This document shows positions 8,536 to 13,979 of a DNA stretch of 29,548 nucleotides, in pieces. The position numbers were made by a program, and so were the translations under genes. Source of the stretch: DALYLB01 sp046154695 (GTDB lineage: Bacteria > Acidobacteriota > Blastocatellia > RBC074); NCBI GenBank assembly GCA_046154695.1, contig JBJXFI010000423.1:1-29548 (forward strand), read 5' to 3'. The notes beneath the pieces are model-generated. The model did not search any database and was not told the DNA's origin. It saw nothing but the letters and a program-made list of their open reading frames with translations. The first letter of the stretch is position 1, and each line of letters starts with the position of its first letter.

Positions 8536-10915
8536 TGATCACGTCGCAGGTCAGCTCGAGATCGCCCACCCCGGTCGATTTGCCAACCTCCGTCGAGGGG
8601 ACGTCGTTTGAATCGCTATAAACCGCGAACGCATGCGTCAGCAAGCCGGTGCTATTGCTGATATACCGCACGCCCGCCGCCCAGATGCTGGAATCATGCG
8701 GATCCATCGACGAGACCGCCACCTCGCCCGATCCCGGCCGGATCGCCAGCCCGCCGACCGTCGTCTCCGTGTGCCCGGTCGTCCGCCAGTTGTCGTTGTA
8801 AAACTCGCCGAATCCCGGCCCCTCGTTGTTATTGGGGGCGTATCCCGTCGCCGGGCCCGCCTTGGCGTTGTTCTCCAGCACGAACGTGCCGCTGCTGAAG
8901 AACGCGCGCAGCGTGTCGCCTCCAGTGAAACCGGTATACGTCGTCGTGCTTCCGGTGTTCGTGGAGTAGTTCTCCCGCCCGGTCTGCATTCCCGTGCGAT
9001 CATTGAACCCCAGCACCATCGTGCCATCCACATCGAACTCGATATCCGTGAACATCGGCACCGAATAGGAGATGGCGGTATCACTCGTATTCGATCCGGC
9101 ATCAATCACACTGAAGCTATCCGTCCACGGATGCCATCCCTTTTCCCCGCCCGTCCCGAGCGGCGAGCCCTTCGGGTACGTCAGCGGGAAATTGAAGATC
9201 TCCGTCCACGTGCCGGCGGTGATGTTGTACGCCTGCACGCTTGCGCGCAGATCGCTCAACATGCCGGAGGTGATCGCGTTGCAAACGCCGCCCACATACA
9301 CGACGCCGCGGCGAACCTTCGTCCCCGACGGACGCCACTCGCCATTCACGCACCCCGGATTCGGCACCACCGTCGAGACGACAATACTGGTATTCGTCGG
9401 CCGGGTCGCCGTATTGGTTGGGTCGTAGCCGGAGATGTCCACGCCATACAACGTCTTATCATACTGGTTGACGAAGAAGAGTCGGCTGCCGTCTTCCGTC
9501 ACATCGATATCGCCGATGCCCAGGGTTCCCACGGCGGAAAAGGCATCGGGGTCATGGCTCGGGCTCGATTTGTCTGCGGAAAGCCCCCGGCCAATGTTGC
9601 TCGTCGCCGGATTCGTGCTGCCGCCAAGCGGCGCCATCGGGTCCTGCACGTTGATTCCCAACTGCGTCTCGACGCTCCACGAATCGATCACATTCCCCGT
9701 GCCCGCGGGCCCTTTCGGATTGAGCACATAGATGCCGCCGAGCCCCGCCGGCCCCAGGCCGGAATGGCGCCGGACCGTTGCCGCCGCGAACAGATGGCTC
9801 GTCTGTTTTTTATAGGCAAGCGCCCAGATCGTCCCAATCTCGGCCGCCGTCGCGAACATCTCCTCGCCCGTCTCCACCCCGTCCAGGCTGTAGCTGAACC
9901 GGACAATCGCCGCCAGCGGCCCCGCATCGTTCGCCGGCGTCCCCGTCGTCGCCAGCGGATCGCCGAAGACATAACAGGGCGTCATCACATTCGGATCGGT
10001 CTGGCAATAGTCGATCGGATTGTTCACCCCCAGATCGACGGTCGTGTCGGGCGCGGAGACGAACTGCACCGTGCTCCGGCTGTCCACTCCCTGCTGCGCC
10101 GAATATCCGCCCGAAAACTCGGCCGGAATGTTCGTGAACTCGACGCGCACCGGATAATTGGCCGGCGGAATCGTCAGGCAATACCGCCCCGCGCTGTTGG
10201 TTGTCGTGGTGTACGTCGCCCCGTTCACGTCATACGCCGTCACCGTCACGTTCGCCGCGCCGTTGATCTCTCCCCCCTGCCGGATGCCGTCCGCGTTGTA
10301 GTCCGCAAAGACCATGCCTCCCAGATCGTTCGCGCCGCACGTCAGCGGCGCGCACGAAGAACTCGAAACCACCGGATCCGAGTCGCTCCCGCCGCCCGGC
10401 TCCGACGCCGAGACCGTGTCGTTGAGCGTTGCCGGTATCTCGAACGACACCACCTGCGGCGTGACGATCGGCGGATTCGCCGAATCATTCTGCGTAATCG
10501 TCCGCGTCGTCCCGTTCAACGCCCCCGGCAGCGTCACCGTGATGTCGTCCCCATTCGCAAGCCCTGCCCACGCGACCTCGACGCTCACCGTCGCCCGCGA
10601 CTGCCCGCCCGAGTAGTAACACCCCGAGATCGTCGTCGTCATCGAGATCGTTCCCATCGCCTTCGCCGACGTCCGCCCGCCGAAGATCCCCGCGAAAGAC
10701 CGCCACATCTTCGACGCCCGCCCCGATGACGCCGCGCTCGCCGATCGCCCGTACGACAACGACAAAACAGCCATGCTACCAACAACGAGTAACATGGCCA
10801 GCAACATTTTCAGCTTTGTTGAGTGTCTATGGCTGGATTTTTCTCTTTTTCCGGGTCCGAATTTGAGCGTGTTCTGAAGGGTGCGAAGTGTGTGCGTAAT
10901 CCGCTCGAGACGCAT
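1..10915 (-). CDS. Giant secreted SdrD_B-repeat surface protein (partial, C-terminus beyond window)
   Basis: The frame is open from 10915 to the left edge (at least 3,638 residues, no stop); I checked frame continuity at ten or more places. Residues 1-36 are basic, 37-56 hydrophobic, followed by RSASA, a plausible signal-peptidase site. Residues ~88-175 form a beta-rich domain (GCYYSGGQS... TVSVEVAW) of a kind seen at the front of SdrD_B proteins. A lone SdrD_B-like domain follows (~196-300), then ~490 residues with motifs such as IGDIDVTEDGSRLFFVNQ that suggest a beta-propeller-like fold. From ~795 to the edge there are 18 tandem SdrD_B-type repeats (NLVWKDxNNDGL... GxYxFxGLxPGxYFVRI... DNDDNG... 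VDFGFY). Asp/Asn-rich loops suggest Ca2+ binding. The family is typical of cell-surface or extracellular adhesive and structural proteins. The ATG at 10915 is preferred because AGGAG precedes it; in-frame ATGs at 10807, 10795 and 10774 lack a good ribosome site. How it is anchored cannot be seen. Confidence 0.93.
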   Translation of the reverse strand, partial: MRLERITHTLRTLQNTLKFGPGKREKSSHRHSTKLKMLLAMLLVVGSMAVLSLSYGRSASAASSGRASKMWRSFAGIFGGRTSAKAMGTISMTTTISGCYYSGGQSRATVSVEVAWAGLANGDDITVTLPGALNGTTRTITQNDSANPPIVTPQVVSFEIPATLNDTVSASEPGGGSDSDPVVSSSSCAPLTCGANDLGGMVFADYNADGIRQGGEINGAANVTVTAYDVNGATYTTTTNSAGRYCLTIPPANYPVRVEFTNIPAEFSGGYSAQQGVDSRSTVQFVSAPDTTVDLGVNNPIDYCQTDPNVMTPCYVFGDPLATTGTPANDAGPLAAIVRFSYSLDGVETGEEMFATAAEIGTIWALAYKKQTSHLFAAATVRRHSGLGPAGLGGIYVLNPKGPAGTGNVIDSWSVETQLGINVQDPMAPLGGSTNPATSNIGRGLSADKSSPSHDPDAFSAVGTLGIGDIDVTEDGSRLFFVNQYDKTLYGVDISGYDPTNTATRPTNTSIVVSTVVPNPGCVNGEWRPSGTKVRRGVVYVGGVCNAITSGMLSDLRASVQAYNITAGTWTEIFNFPLTYPKGSPLGTGGEKGWHPWTDSFSVIDAGSNTSDTAISYSVPMFTDIEFDVDGTMVLGFNDRTGMQTGRENYSTNTGSTTTYTGFTGGDTLRAFFSSGTFVLENNAKAGPATGYAPNNNEGPGFGEFYNDNWRTTGHTETTVGGLAIRPGSGEVAVSSMDPHDSSIWAAGVRYISNSTGLLTHAFAVYSDSNDVPSTEVGKSTGVGDLELTCDVINVLEIGNRVWYDQDGDGVQDPDEIGLNNITVNLYRNNVQVGTTTTDTQGQYAFNSANVTMNGATGLLPNTSYEIRVPQAQMNALGYSAATQADGDATTGGDTRDSDATMSGGNGVIAVLTGNYGEINHTFDMGWLRGASIGNQIFYDTNNNGVRDAGEAGINGVTVEIYRDDSPMDGAPDSAFPIARTTTATGTLLTSNGVAGMYLFAQQTLDPSTGSALGTPMDLVPGKYIVCLPASNFNAGQPLAGLYSSGTTAGADASLSESGSPDPNTGGQGSPANPGIDNDDNGSRVAAGAFLGAVCSQPVDIGTNEPLGESPDNDPNAPTVNSIDGSENLTVDFGFYSLSIGNLIFSDSGPGAAYNNGVYDPGDGEQPLAGVTVRLYAENGTTLLSTKLTAANGKYLFPALAAGKYYVEVDRTSGPLVGSVSSLDTGNAGSPNAADNDDNGVNSTQTATVVRSPQLMLMPGDSTATGESDQAASITPGFGNPAMADNAATADANSNLEVDFGFVPYWTLGNRVWKDLNNSGTIDGADGGSPGVNGVKVVLLDGNGDPARDIYGNLIANALTQNGGYYRFDLLPPGNYIVELPADNFLQGKALYNHNSSSGTPASVTGPYENPAPDPDNPPANGGIDSDDNGDRQAGGAVRSQAITLGPWGTGEFLNETDRESPNPAAEAPDSRANLTLDFGFVPGMSLGNIVWKDLNDDGIRQNGEPFMPNVVLELYADTNNSNTLDVGAGDTLLGMSTTTLAGEYGFIGLIPGGYFVRVTPSNFTGGGALVGCLSSSVDDATPNNNDDDDDNGINNGVPATNGVASGLITLAVGTEPDGTLAVDGDTDANTNLTIDFGFASTSLSLGNLVWKDVNNDGLRQGGELGVGGVLLRLYKDANGNNLYDSGVDLEVAGASPQTTDLNGYYLFTGLLPGAYFVQIDAANFLGAGPLNGCISSTPTDGTPDNNDDNDDNGRNDTPTVISNFITLTANGEPDVNADGDNANSNQTVDFGFYAPLALGNLIWKDFNNNGVYEPGAGETGVNGVQVELYLEANATPGLQIPGDAFVTSQATAGGGIYSFAGLLPGNYYVFLHPDNFTSGALAGCISSTMTQTDPNLPANIGGVDNDDNGFAGPNGGVTSGMVTLTGNAEPTGEDANPNTNLTVDFGFYSTVNLGNLVWKDHNNNGLYEPANGEVGVDGVVVELFRDNNNGVFDPATDTSLGTQTTINGVYNFTGLLPGGYFVRVNTANFQSGGKLAGCLSSTTTAASPNNDTDNDDNGIDDQGPPLSGIASGLVTLAGSGEPDTAVDGDGTNGNLTVDFGFYPQLNLGNLVWKDYDNDGVKDAGEPAVPGVRLDLYRDNGDHAFNQATDTLTAQRVTDNNGNYNFTGLIPGDYFVRVSAVNFAANGVLYGCLSSTPASLDPDLPANPGGTDNDDNGINNGDPAANGVVSGEVTLFGLTEPDTAVDGDGTNGNLTVDFGFHPPLNLGNRVWKDVNDNGLIDMTEVGVDGVSVQLYSDNGGSAGVYDAGDTAVGSPVTTSGGGYYNFAGLTPGAYIVRLLPANFQGGGALAGCYSSTLTDSTPDNNDDSDDNGVNSATPQADGISSNAVNLNGNDEPDTVVDGDGKNGNLTMDFGFYTPVSLGNQVWKDYDNDGVRDAGEPGIGNVTVELWRETNGTPGLQMTGGTPDTKPVNDVTTNGAGLYQFANLVPDDYYVRIPAAEFQGGGDLAGCVSSTVEVSTPNGNTDNDDNGLNNGDPAVNGVASNASTLISGQEPDTVIDGDGPNGNNTVDFGFYAPVNLGNVVWKDNDNDGVYEPSAGETGVDNVTVEIYRDNGDGVYGAGDTFVTSATTAGGGIYNFPNLTPGGYLVRIPAAEFQAGGDLAGCLSSVPTDGTPNNDEDNDDNGVDDPAPQTNGIATPAVTLLGNSEPSGDGDGVNGNLTLDLGFIPQMTLGNRVWKDLNNDGLLNNGEAGVDGVLVELYRDNGNNAFDPNTDAKVAETTTATVLGVTGTYSFSGLAPATYFVRVAPVNFGQNAVLAGCVSSTGADAGDATDDNDNGVDGGTPQAVGIPSNAITLLGNSEPTSDGDGPNGNLTVDFGLYAPVNLGNRVWKDHNNDGLLNNGEPGVDGVTVQLYRDNGDNTPNPANDTLITSQTTSGGGYYNFANLTPGNYFARIPAAEFQAGGDLVGCLSSEPTVADPNQAAGGTDHDDNGLNDNAPQTNGIRSNLVDLQGNAEPTNDGDGANGNLTVDFGFIPQMTLGNLIWKDVNNDGQYQAGEAGVGGVTLNLYRETNGTPGLQTTGGTPDALAGTTTSASSGVVGSYQFTGLAPAIYYVTIPAAEFQPGGDLAGCLSSEPTDLTPDNNDDGDDNGVNSPTPETTGIQTNAITLVGNSEPTTDGDGPNGNNTVDLGFIPQMNLGNLVWKDNNNDGLVTSGEPAVDNVTVELIRDVNGNNQPDDAVYRTTSTAGGGVYNFANLPPANYFVRIPAAEFQAGGDLAGCLSSTTTEANPNLDVDNNDNGADSATPQTGGITTGLVALIGNSEPATDGDGPNGNLTIDLGFYPPMNLGNLVWKDLDNNGLKDSGEPGIQNVTVELYRDSNNNNVFDMSQPLDALVMTTTTDGNGAYSFANLLPGTYFLRIAPAEFQAGGDLAGCVSSTTNVANANSDIDSDDNGADNPTPTTNGIVAGPCYLIGNSEPPVNVDTDGPNGNLTVDFGFYAPLSLGNLVWKDTNNNGLKDSGEPGVANVAVELFRDSNNNQTFDPATDSQVFPNAKTDLNGNYRFDNLVPGAYFVRIAQANFTGQGALDGCLSSTTTVADPNLPVNVGGADNDDNGVDNANPALNGIVTNVINLTGGAEPAA

Positions 10916-10925
10916 GAATGTAGTG

Positions 10926-10930
10926 CTCCT
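10926..10930 (-). promoter_or_regulatory. Shine-Dalgarno site of the giant gene
   Basis: On the minus strand AGGAG lies 10 nt upstream of the ATG at 10915. None of the three downstream in-frame ATGs has a comparable purine-rich site. This sets the start and adds a 36-residue basic stretch ahead of the hydrophobic export segment. Confidence 0.6.
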
Positions 10931-10973
10931 GTTGCCTGGCTTGTTCGATCGGGCTTTTTCGCCTTCCCCGCTC

Positions 10974-10990
10974 CGGACAACACTTGTCCG
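10974..10990. promoter_or_regulatory. 17-bp palindrome upstream of the giant gene
   Basis: Two perfect 7-bp arms, CGGACAA and TTGTCCG, flank a 3-bp centre (CAC on the plus strand). It lies about 60 bp upstream of the giant gene's start, where an operator or a 5'-leader hairpin would fit. There is no U-tract, so a terminator is unlikely. The function is inferred from position only. Confidence 0.4.
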
Positions 10991-11441
10991 CGCCCATCGG
11001 GAAACAGGCTGCCAGGCAAATCAATATTTGTTAGGTAAATGCCGGGTTTTCGCGGCTCAATGCGGCTTCGAACCAAAGTCCGCCCCGTCCCGCGATCGAT
11101 ATGCTTTTCGTGTGGGGATGAGATGAGATCGAGCGCGCCCGAACCGCACGCTCGCGGCACCCTCGTATCTCGATAACCGATAATGACCGCTTCCCAACCC
11201 AGCTCTCGGTGAGGCCGACCGCCGGCTCAGCAGCCCGTGCTCCAATTCGCAAGTACAATTCCAGGGAGCCTTGCGCGGAGTAACGAAACCTGCGCCTGTT
11301 TCATTGCCCGGTTATTTGGTTCGCTTTAGCTGTCCGCTGTAACGATTTCTCGCCCGCGAACACATGGAGTGTATGCCCCCGCCGAATTACCCGTCAAGAG
11401 AAATGTCCTTGAAAACAGGGCTTTTAACGCTTTTCCCGATC

Positions 11442-11464
11442 CTCCTACGATCCCGATGTAGGAG
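11442..11464. promoter_or_regulatory. Inverted repeat CTCCTAC-N9-GTAGGAG, possible regulator site
   Basis: Perfect 7-bp arms at 11442-11448 and 11458-11464 are separated by 9 bp. A further GTAGGA occurs at 11490-11495, 32 bp (about three helical turns) from the start of the right arm. The arrangement is compatible with a dimeric regulator bound to the shared upstream region. No regulator gene for it is in the window. Confidence 0.3.
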
Positions 11465-11668
11465 ATGCCGGAACTAACAGGAATACCTCGTAGGAATCCG
11501 CCAAAAGTAACTAATCGTACGACCCGCTTCCGATGACCTTCCCAAGGTACTCAACCTCCACGCTCTTCCGTCATCTCCTCGCCGTCATCCGGCCGCCGTC
11601 ATCCGCTCCCTCGCAAAAGCGCGCCCGACGCCCTCCTCGCTCCCCTCCTCTTTTTCACAACGGATTCC

Positions 11669-11697
11669 TTGCCGCTCTCTTGCCCGCGTGATATAAG
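11669..11697 (+). promoter_or_regulatory. Sigma70-like promoter of the efflux cassette
   Basis: A -35 TTGCCG (11669-11674; 4 of 6 consensus bases) and a -10 TATAAG (11692-11697; 5 of 6) are separated by exactly 17 bp. Transcription would start near 11704, some 48 nt before the HlyD-like start codon. The -10 overlaps the inverted repeat at 11694-11711. Confidence 0.6.
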
Positions 11698-11711
11698 TAA
11701 GCACTTACTTA
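11694..11711. promoter_or_regulatory. Perfect 18-bp inverted repeat over the -10, TetR-type operator candidate
   Basis: The arms TAAGTAAG and CTTACTTA are exact reverse complements around a 2-bp centre (CA). The left arm covers most of the -10 and the right arm covers the predicted start site, the classic geometry for repression. HlyD/ABC-2 efflux cassettes of the YbhG/F/S kind are often controlled by TetR-family repressors, so that class is the best guess. No tetR-like gene lies in the window, so a repressor would have to be encoded elsewhere. Confidence 0.6.
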
Positions 11712-11751
11712 CATTCAATACAGCACGACGGGGAGGCAGGAAGAGAGAGCG

Positions 11752-12906
11752 ATGAAAAAGGCGATCAGCGTGACGGTCTTGATTCTGGTGGCGGCTGCGG
11801 CGGCGGTGTATTGGTGGTATGGGAGGGGAGGCTTCCGAGGAGCGGAGGCGGCGATCTATTCGGGAACGATCGAGACGCGGGAGGTGCGAGTGGGATCGAA
11901 GGCGGGGGGGCGCGTGGAGGCGGTGCTGGTGGAGGAGGGGCAGGAGGTGGAGCCGGGGACGCCGTTATTGCGCCTGGAGACCGCGGAGTTGCGGGCGCTG
12001 CGGAGCCAGGCGGAGGCGCGGGTGGCGCAGCAACGGGCGCGACTGGCGCGATTGGAGAAAGGGGCGCGAATGGAGGAGAAGGGGCAGGCGCGGGCGGCGA
12101 AGGAGGTGGCGCGGGCGAATCTGGACGCGATTCGGAACTGGCCGCGGCCGGAGGAGATCGCGCAGGCGCGGGCATCGCTTTCGGCGGCGGACGCGGACGT
12201 GAACAGCGCGGAAGCGGCCTATTCGCGCGCGGAGAAGCTGCGGGCGACGGGGGACATCTCGCAGCAGGAGTACGACTCGACGAAATACCGCCTGGAGAAC
12301 ACGCGGTCGCGGCGGGATGCGGAGAAGAAGCGATTGGATCTGCTGCTCAACGGCAGCCGGCGGGAGGAGATACGGGCCGCGGAGGAGCGATACCGGCAGG
12401 CGGAGGAAGCCGAGCGCCTGGTGCTGGCGGGCCCGCGCGCCGAGGAGATCGCCGACGCGCGCGCGCAACTGGCCGAGGCCGAGGCGCGGCTCGAACAGGT
12501 ACGGGTGCAGTTGACCGAGGGCGACGTGACGGCCCCGTCGAAAGCCACGGTGGAGGTTCTCTCCGCGCGCCCCGGCGACCTGCTCACCCCAAATCAGACG
12601 GTCGCCCGGCTGCTGGAAAAAGACCAGATCTTCGTCCGCGTCTACGTCCCGGAACCGCGCCTGGGCCTCATCCGCACCGGCCAGCGCGCCCGGATCAAGA
12701 TCGACACCTTCCCCGACCGCGCCTTCGACGGCGTCATCGAACAGATCAACACCCAGGGCGAATTCACCCCCCGCAATATCCAGAGCCGCGACGAACGCAA
12801 CCACCAGGTCTTCGGCGTCAAGGTCCGCATCGACAATCGCGAGGGGAAATTGAAGGCGGGGATGGCGGCGGAGGTCGTCTTTGAAGAGACTGCCGGCAGG
12901 CAATAA
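11752..12906 (+). CDS. HlyD/YbhG-like membrane fusion (periplasmic adaptor) protein
   Basis: 384 residues. An N-terminal hydrophobic anchor (about 4-22) is followed by a biotinyl/lipoyl-like half (GTIETREVRVGSKAGGRV... VEEGQEVEPGTPLLRLE), a long Ala/Glu/Arg-rich coiled-coil hairpin (about 75-255), the second lipoyl half (DVTAPSKATVEVLSARPGDLLTPN) and a beta-barrel domain. It should link an inner-membrane ABC exporter to an outer-membrane channel. The hairpin carries three spaced copies of an R-x-EEI-x-x-A motif, as in YbhG-like adaptors. A purine-rich ribosome site directly precedes the ATG. It is the first gene of a cassette with an ABC ATPase and a permease, under the promoter and operator at 11669-11711. 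The first ~700 bp use mainly G-ending codons and the rest mainly C-ending ones. The substrate is unknown. Confidence 0.9.
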   Translation: MKKAISVTVLILVAAAAAVYWWYGRGGFRGAEAAIYSGTIETREVRVGSKAGGRVEAVLVEEGQEVEPGTPLLRLETAELRALRSQAEARVAQQRARLARLEKGARMEEKGQARAAKEVARANLDAIRNWPRPEEIAQARASLSAADADVNSAEAAYSRAEKLRATGDISQQEYDSTKYRLENTRSRRDAEKKRLDLLLNGSRREEIRAAEERYRQAEEAERLVLAGPRAEEIADARAQLAEAEARLEQVRVQLTEGDVTAPSKATVEVLSARPGDLLTPNQTVARLLEKDQIFVRVYVPEPRLGLIRTGQRARIKIDTFPDRAFDGVIEQINTQGEFTPRNIQSRDERNHQVFGVKVRIDNREGKLKAGMAAEVVFEETAGRQ

Positions 12907-12942
12907 CCGGCGCTCCCGTTTCGCGGGAAACACGCCCGCCGG
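12907..12942 (+). other. Nested inverted repeat between adaptor and ATPase genes
   Basis: Outer arms CCGGCG (12907-12912) and CGCCGG (12937-12942) enclose an inner GTTTC/GAAAC stem (12918-12922 and 12927-12931). It begins just after the adaptor stop codon (12904-12906). There is no U-tract, so it may be an mRNA-stabilising or attenuating structure inside the operon rather than a full terminator. Function is not shown by the sequence. Confidence 0.3.
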
Positions 12943-13042
12943 CCACGCGATCACGAAGGGCTCGGGTTGATTTCAACATGCATTTCGCTTCAGGGGATAC
13001 CAAAGCTGCGTCAAGCCGCGGCACTCCAAATACCGACAGACG

Positions 13043-13978
13043 ATGCAAGCAATTACAACCAACGAATTAACCATCAAATTCGGCGCGTTCACGGCCGTGG
13101 ACCGGGTGACGATTTCGGTCGGAGAGGGAGAGATCTACGGCTTTCTGGGGCCCAACGGATCCGGAAAGACGACGTTCATCAAGGCGCTCTGCGGGCTGCT
13201 GACGCCGGCTTCGGGGGAGGGGACCGTGCTGGGATTCGACTGCGTGAAGGACGCGGAGAGCATTCGGCGGCGGGTTGGGTATATGTCCCAGAAATTCAGC
13301 CTCTATGAGGACCTGACGGTCATGGAAAACATCGAGTTTTACGCGGGCGTTTACGGGCTGCGCGGCGGGTATCTGAAGCGGCGCAAGGAAGAGGCGATTC
13401 AACTGACCCATCTGGAGCCGTATCTCGACCGGCGGGCGGGAAAGCTCTCCGGAGGATGGAAGCAGCGCCTGGCGCTGGCCTCCGCGTTCATTCACGAGCC
13501 GCGCCTGATGTTTCTGGATGAGCCGACGGCGGGCATCGATCCGGTGGCGCGGCGCGACCTCTGGGACCTGCTCTTCGATTTGTCGGGAAGAGGCGTCACC
13601 TTCTTCGTGACGACGCACTATATGGATGAAGCCGAACGATGCGGCCGCGTCGGTTATATTTATCTCTCGAAGCTGATCGCCAACGGAACGCCCGAGGAGT
13701 TGAAGGAGATCCCCGAGGTTTCGCCGCCGGGGACGCGCCGGATCGAGATCGACACGCGGCGGACCTCGAACGCGCTGGCGATGATCAAGCGAAAGCCGTA
13801 CGTCCGCAACGCGACCATCTTCGGCCAGTCGATCCACCTTCTGATGGATGACGGAATCACGAACGAGCGCGTCCGGGACGATCTCTCCCACGAGGGATTC
13901 TCCGACGCGGTCGTGCGGCCCATCATGCCCTCGCTCGAGGACGTCTTCGTGACACTGACCAATTCACTGAAGGAATGA
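13043..13978 (+). CDS. ABC-2 type exporter ATP-binding protein (single NBD)
   Basis: 311 residues. It has Walker A GPNGSGKT (36-43), Q-loop Gln83, signature LSGGWKQR (135-142), Walker B LMFLDEP (155-161) and H-loop His192, so it should be an active ATPase. The C-terminal MPSLEDVFVTLT motif is typical of DrrA/CcmA-like exporter ATPases. E. coli YbhF is a fusion of two such domains; here only one is present, so it would work as a homodimer. It lies 136 bp after the adaptor gene and is followed after one base by the permease gene, which indicates co-translation. The ribosome site before the ATG at 13043 is weak. The natural substrate cannot be read from the sequence. Confidence 0.93.
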   Translation: MQAITTNELTIKFGAFTAVDRVTISVGEGEIYGFLGPNGSGKTTFIKALCGLLTPASGEGTVLGFDCVKDAESIRRRVGYMSQKFSLYEDLTVMENIEFYAGVYGLRGGYLKRRKEEAIQLTHLEPYLDRRAGKLSGGWKQRLALASAFIHEPRLMFLDEPTAGIDPVARRDLWDLLFDLSGRGVTFFVTTHYMDEAERCGRVGYIYLSKLIANGTPEELKEIPEVSPPGTRRIEIDTRRTSNALAMIKRKPYVRNATIFGQSIHLLMDDGITNERVRDDLSHEGFSDAVVRPIMPSLEDVFVTLTNSLKE

Positions 13979-13979
13979 C

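Larger units (their letters stand above)
10931..11668. other. Divergent intergenic region without a convincing gene
   Basis: About 740 bp between the divergent giant gene and the efflux cassette. Short open frames exist here, but they overlap on both strands, lack ribosome sites and do not resemble a protein family I know. Base composition is more even than in the flanking genes. It holds two palindromes (10974-10990 and 11442-11464, listed separately), a further GTAGGA half-site at 11490-11495 and an 8-bp palindrome TCGTACGA at 11515-11522. The promoter of the giant gene should be here, but I could not identify a convincing -35/-10 pair on the minus strand. Confidence 0.6.

Noticed and set aside
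8633..10729. 698-codon plus-strand frame opposite the N-terminal part of the giant gene
   Set aside because: Shadow of the GC-rich coding strand. The minus-strand product has clear SdrD_B and export features, and this one is Arg/His rich without any motif.
10810..11160. 116-codon minus-strand frame and several other short frames upstream of the giant gene
   Set aside because: It overlaps the supported start of the giant gene out of frame, has no family resemblance, and its composition is not coding-like.
11811..12884. Gly-rich 357-codon frame inside the HlyD-like gene
   Set aside because: It arises from the purine-rich codons of the adaptor gene read in another frame. Gly/Ala/Arg low-complexity product, no ribosome site.
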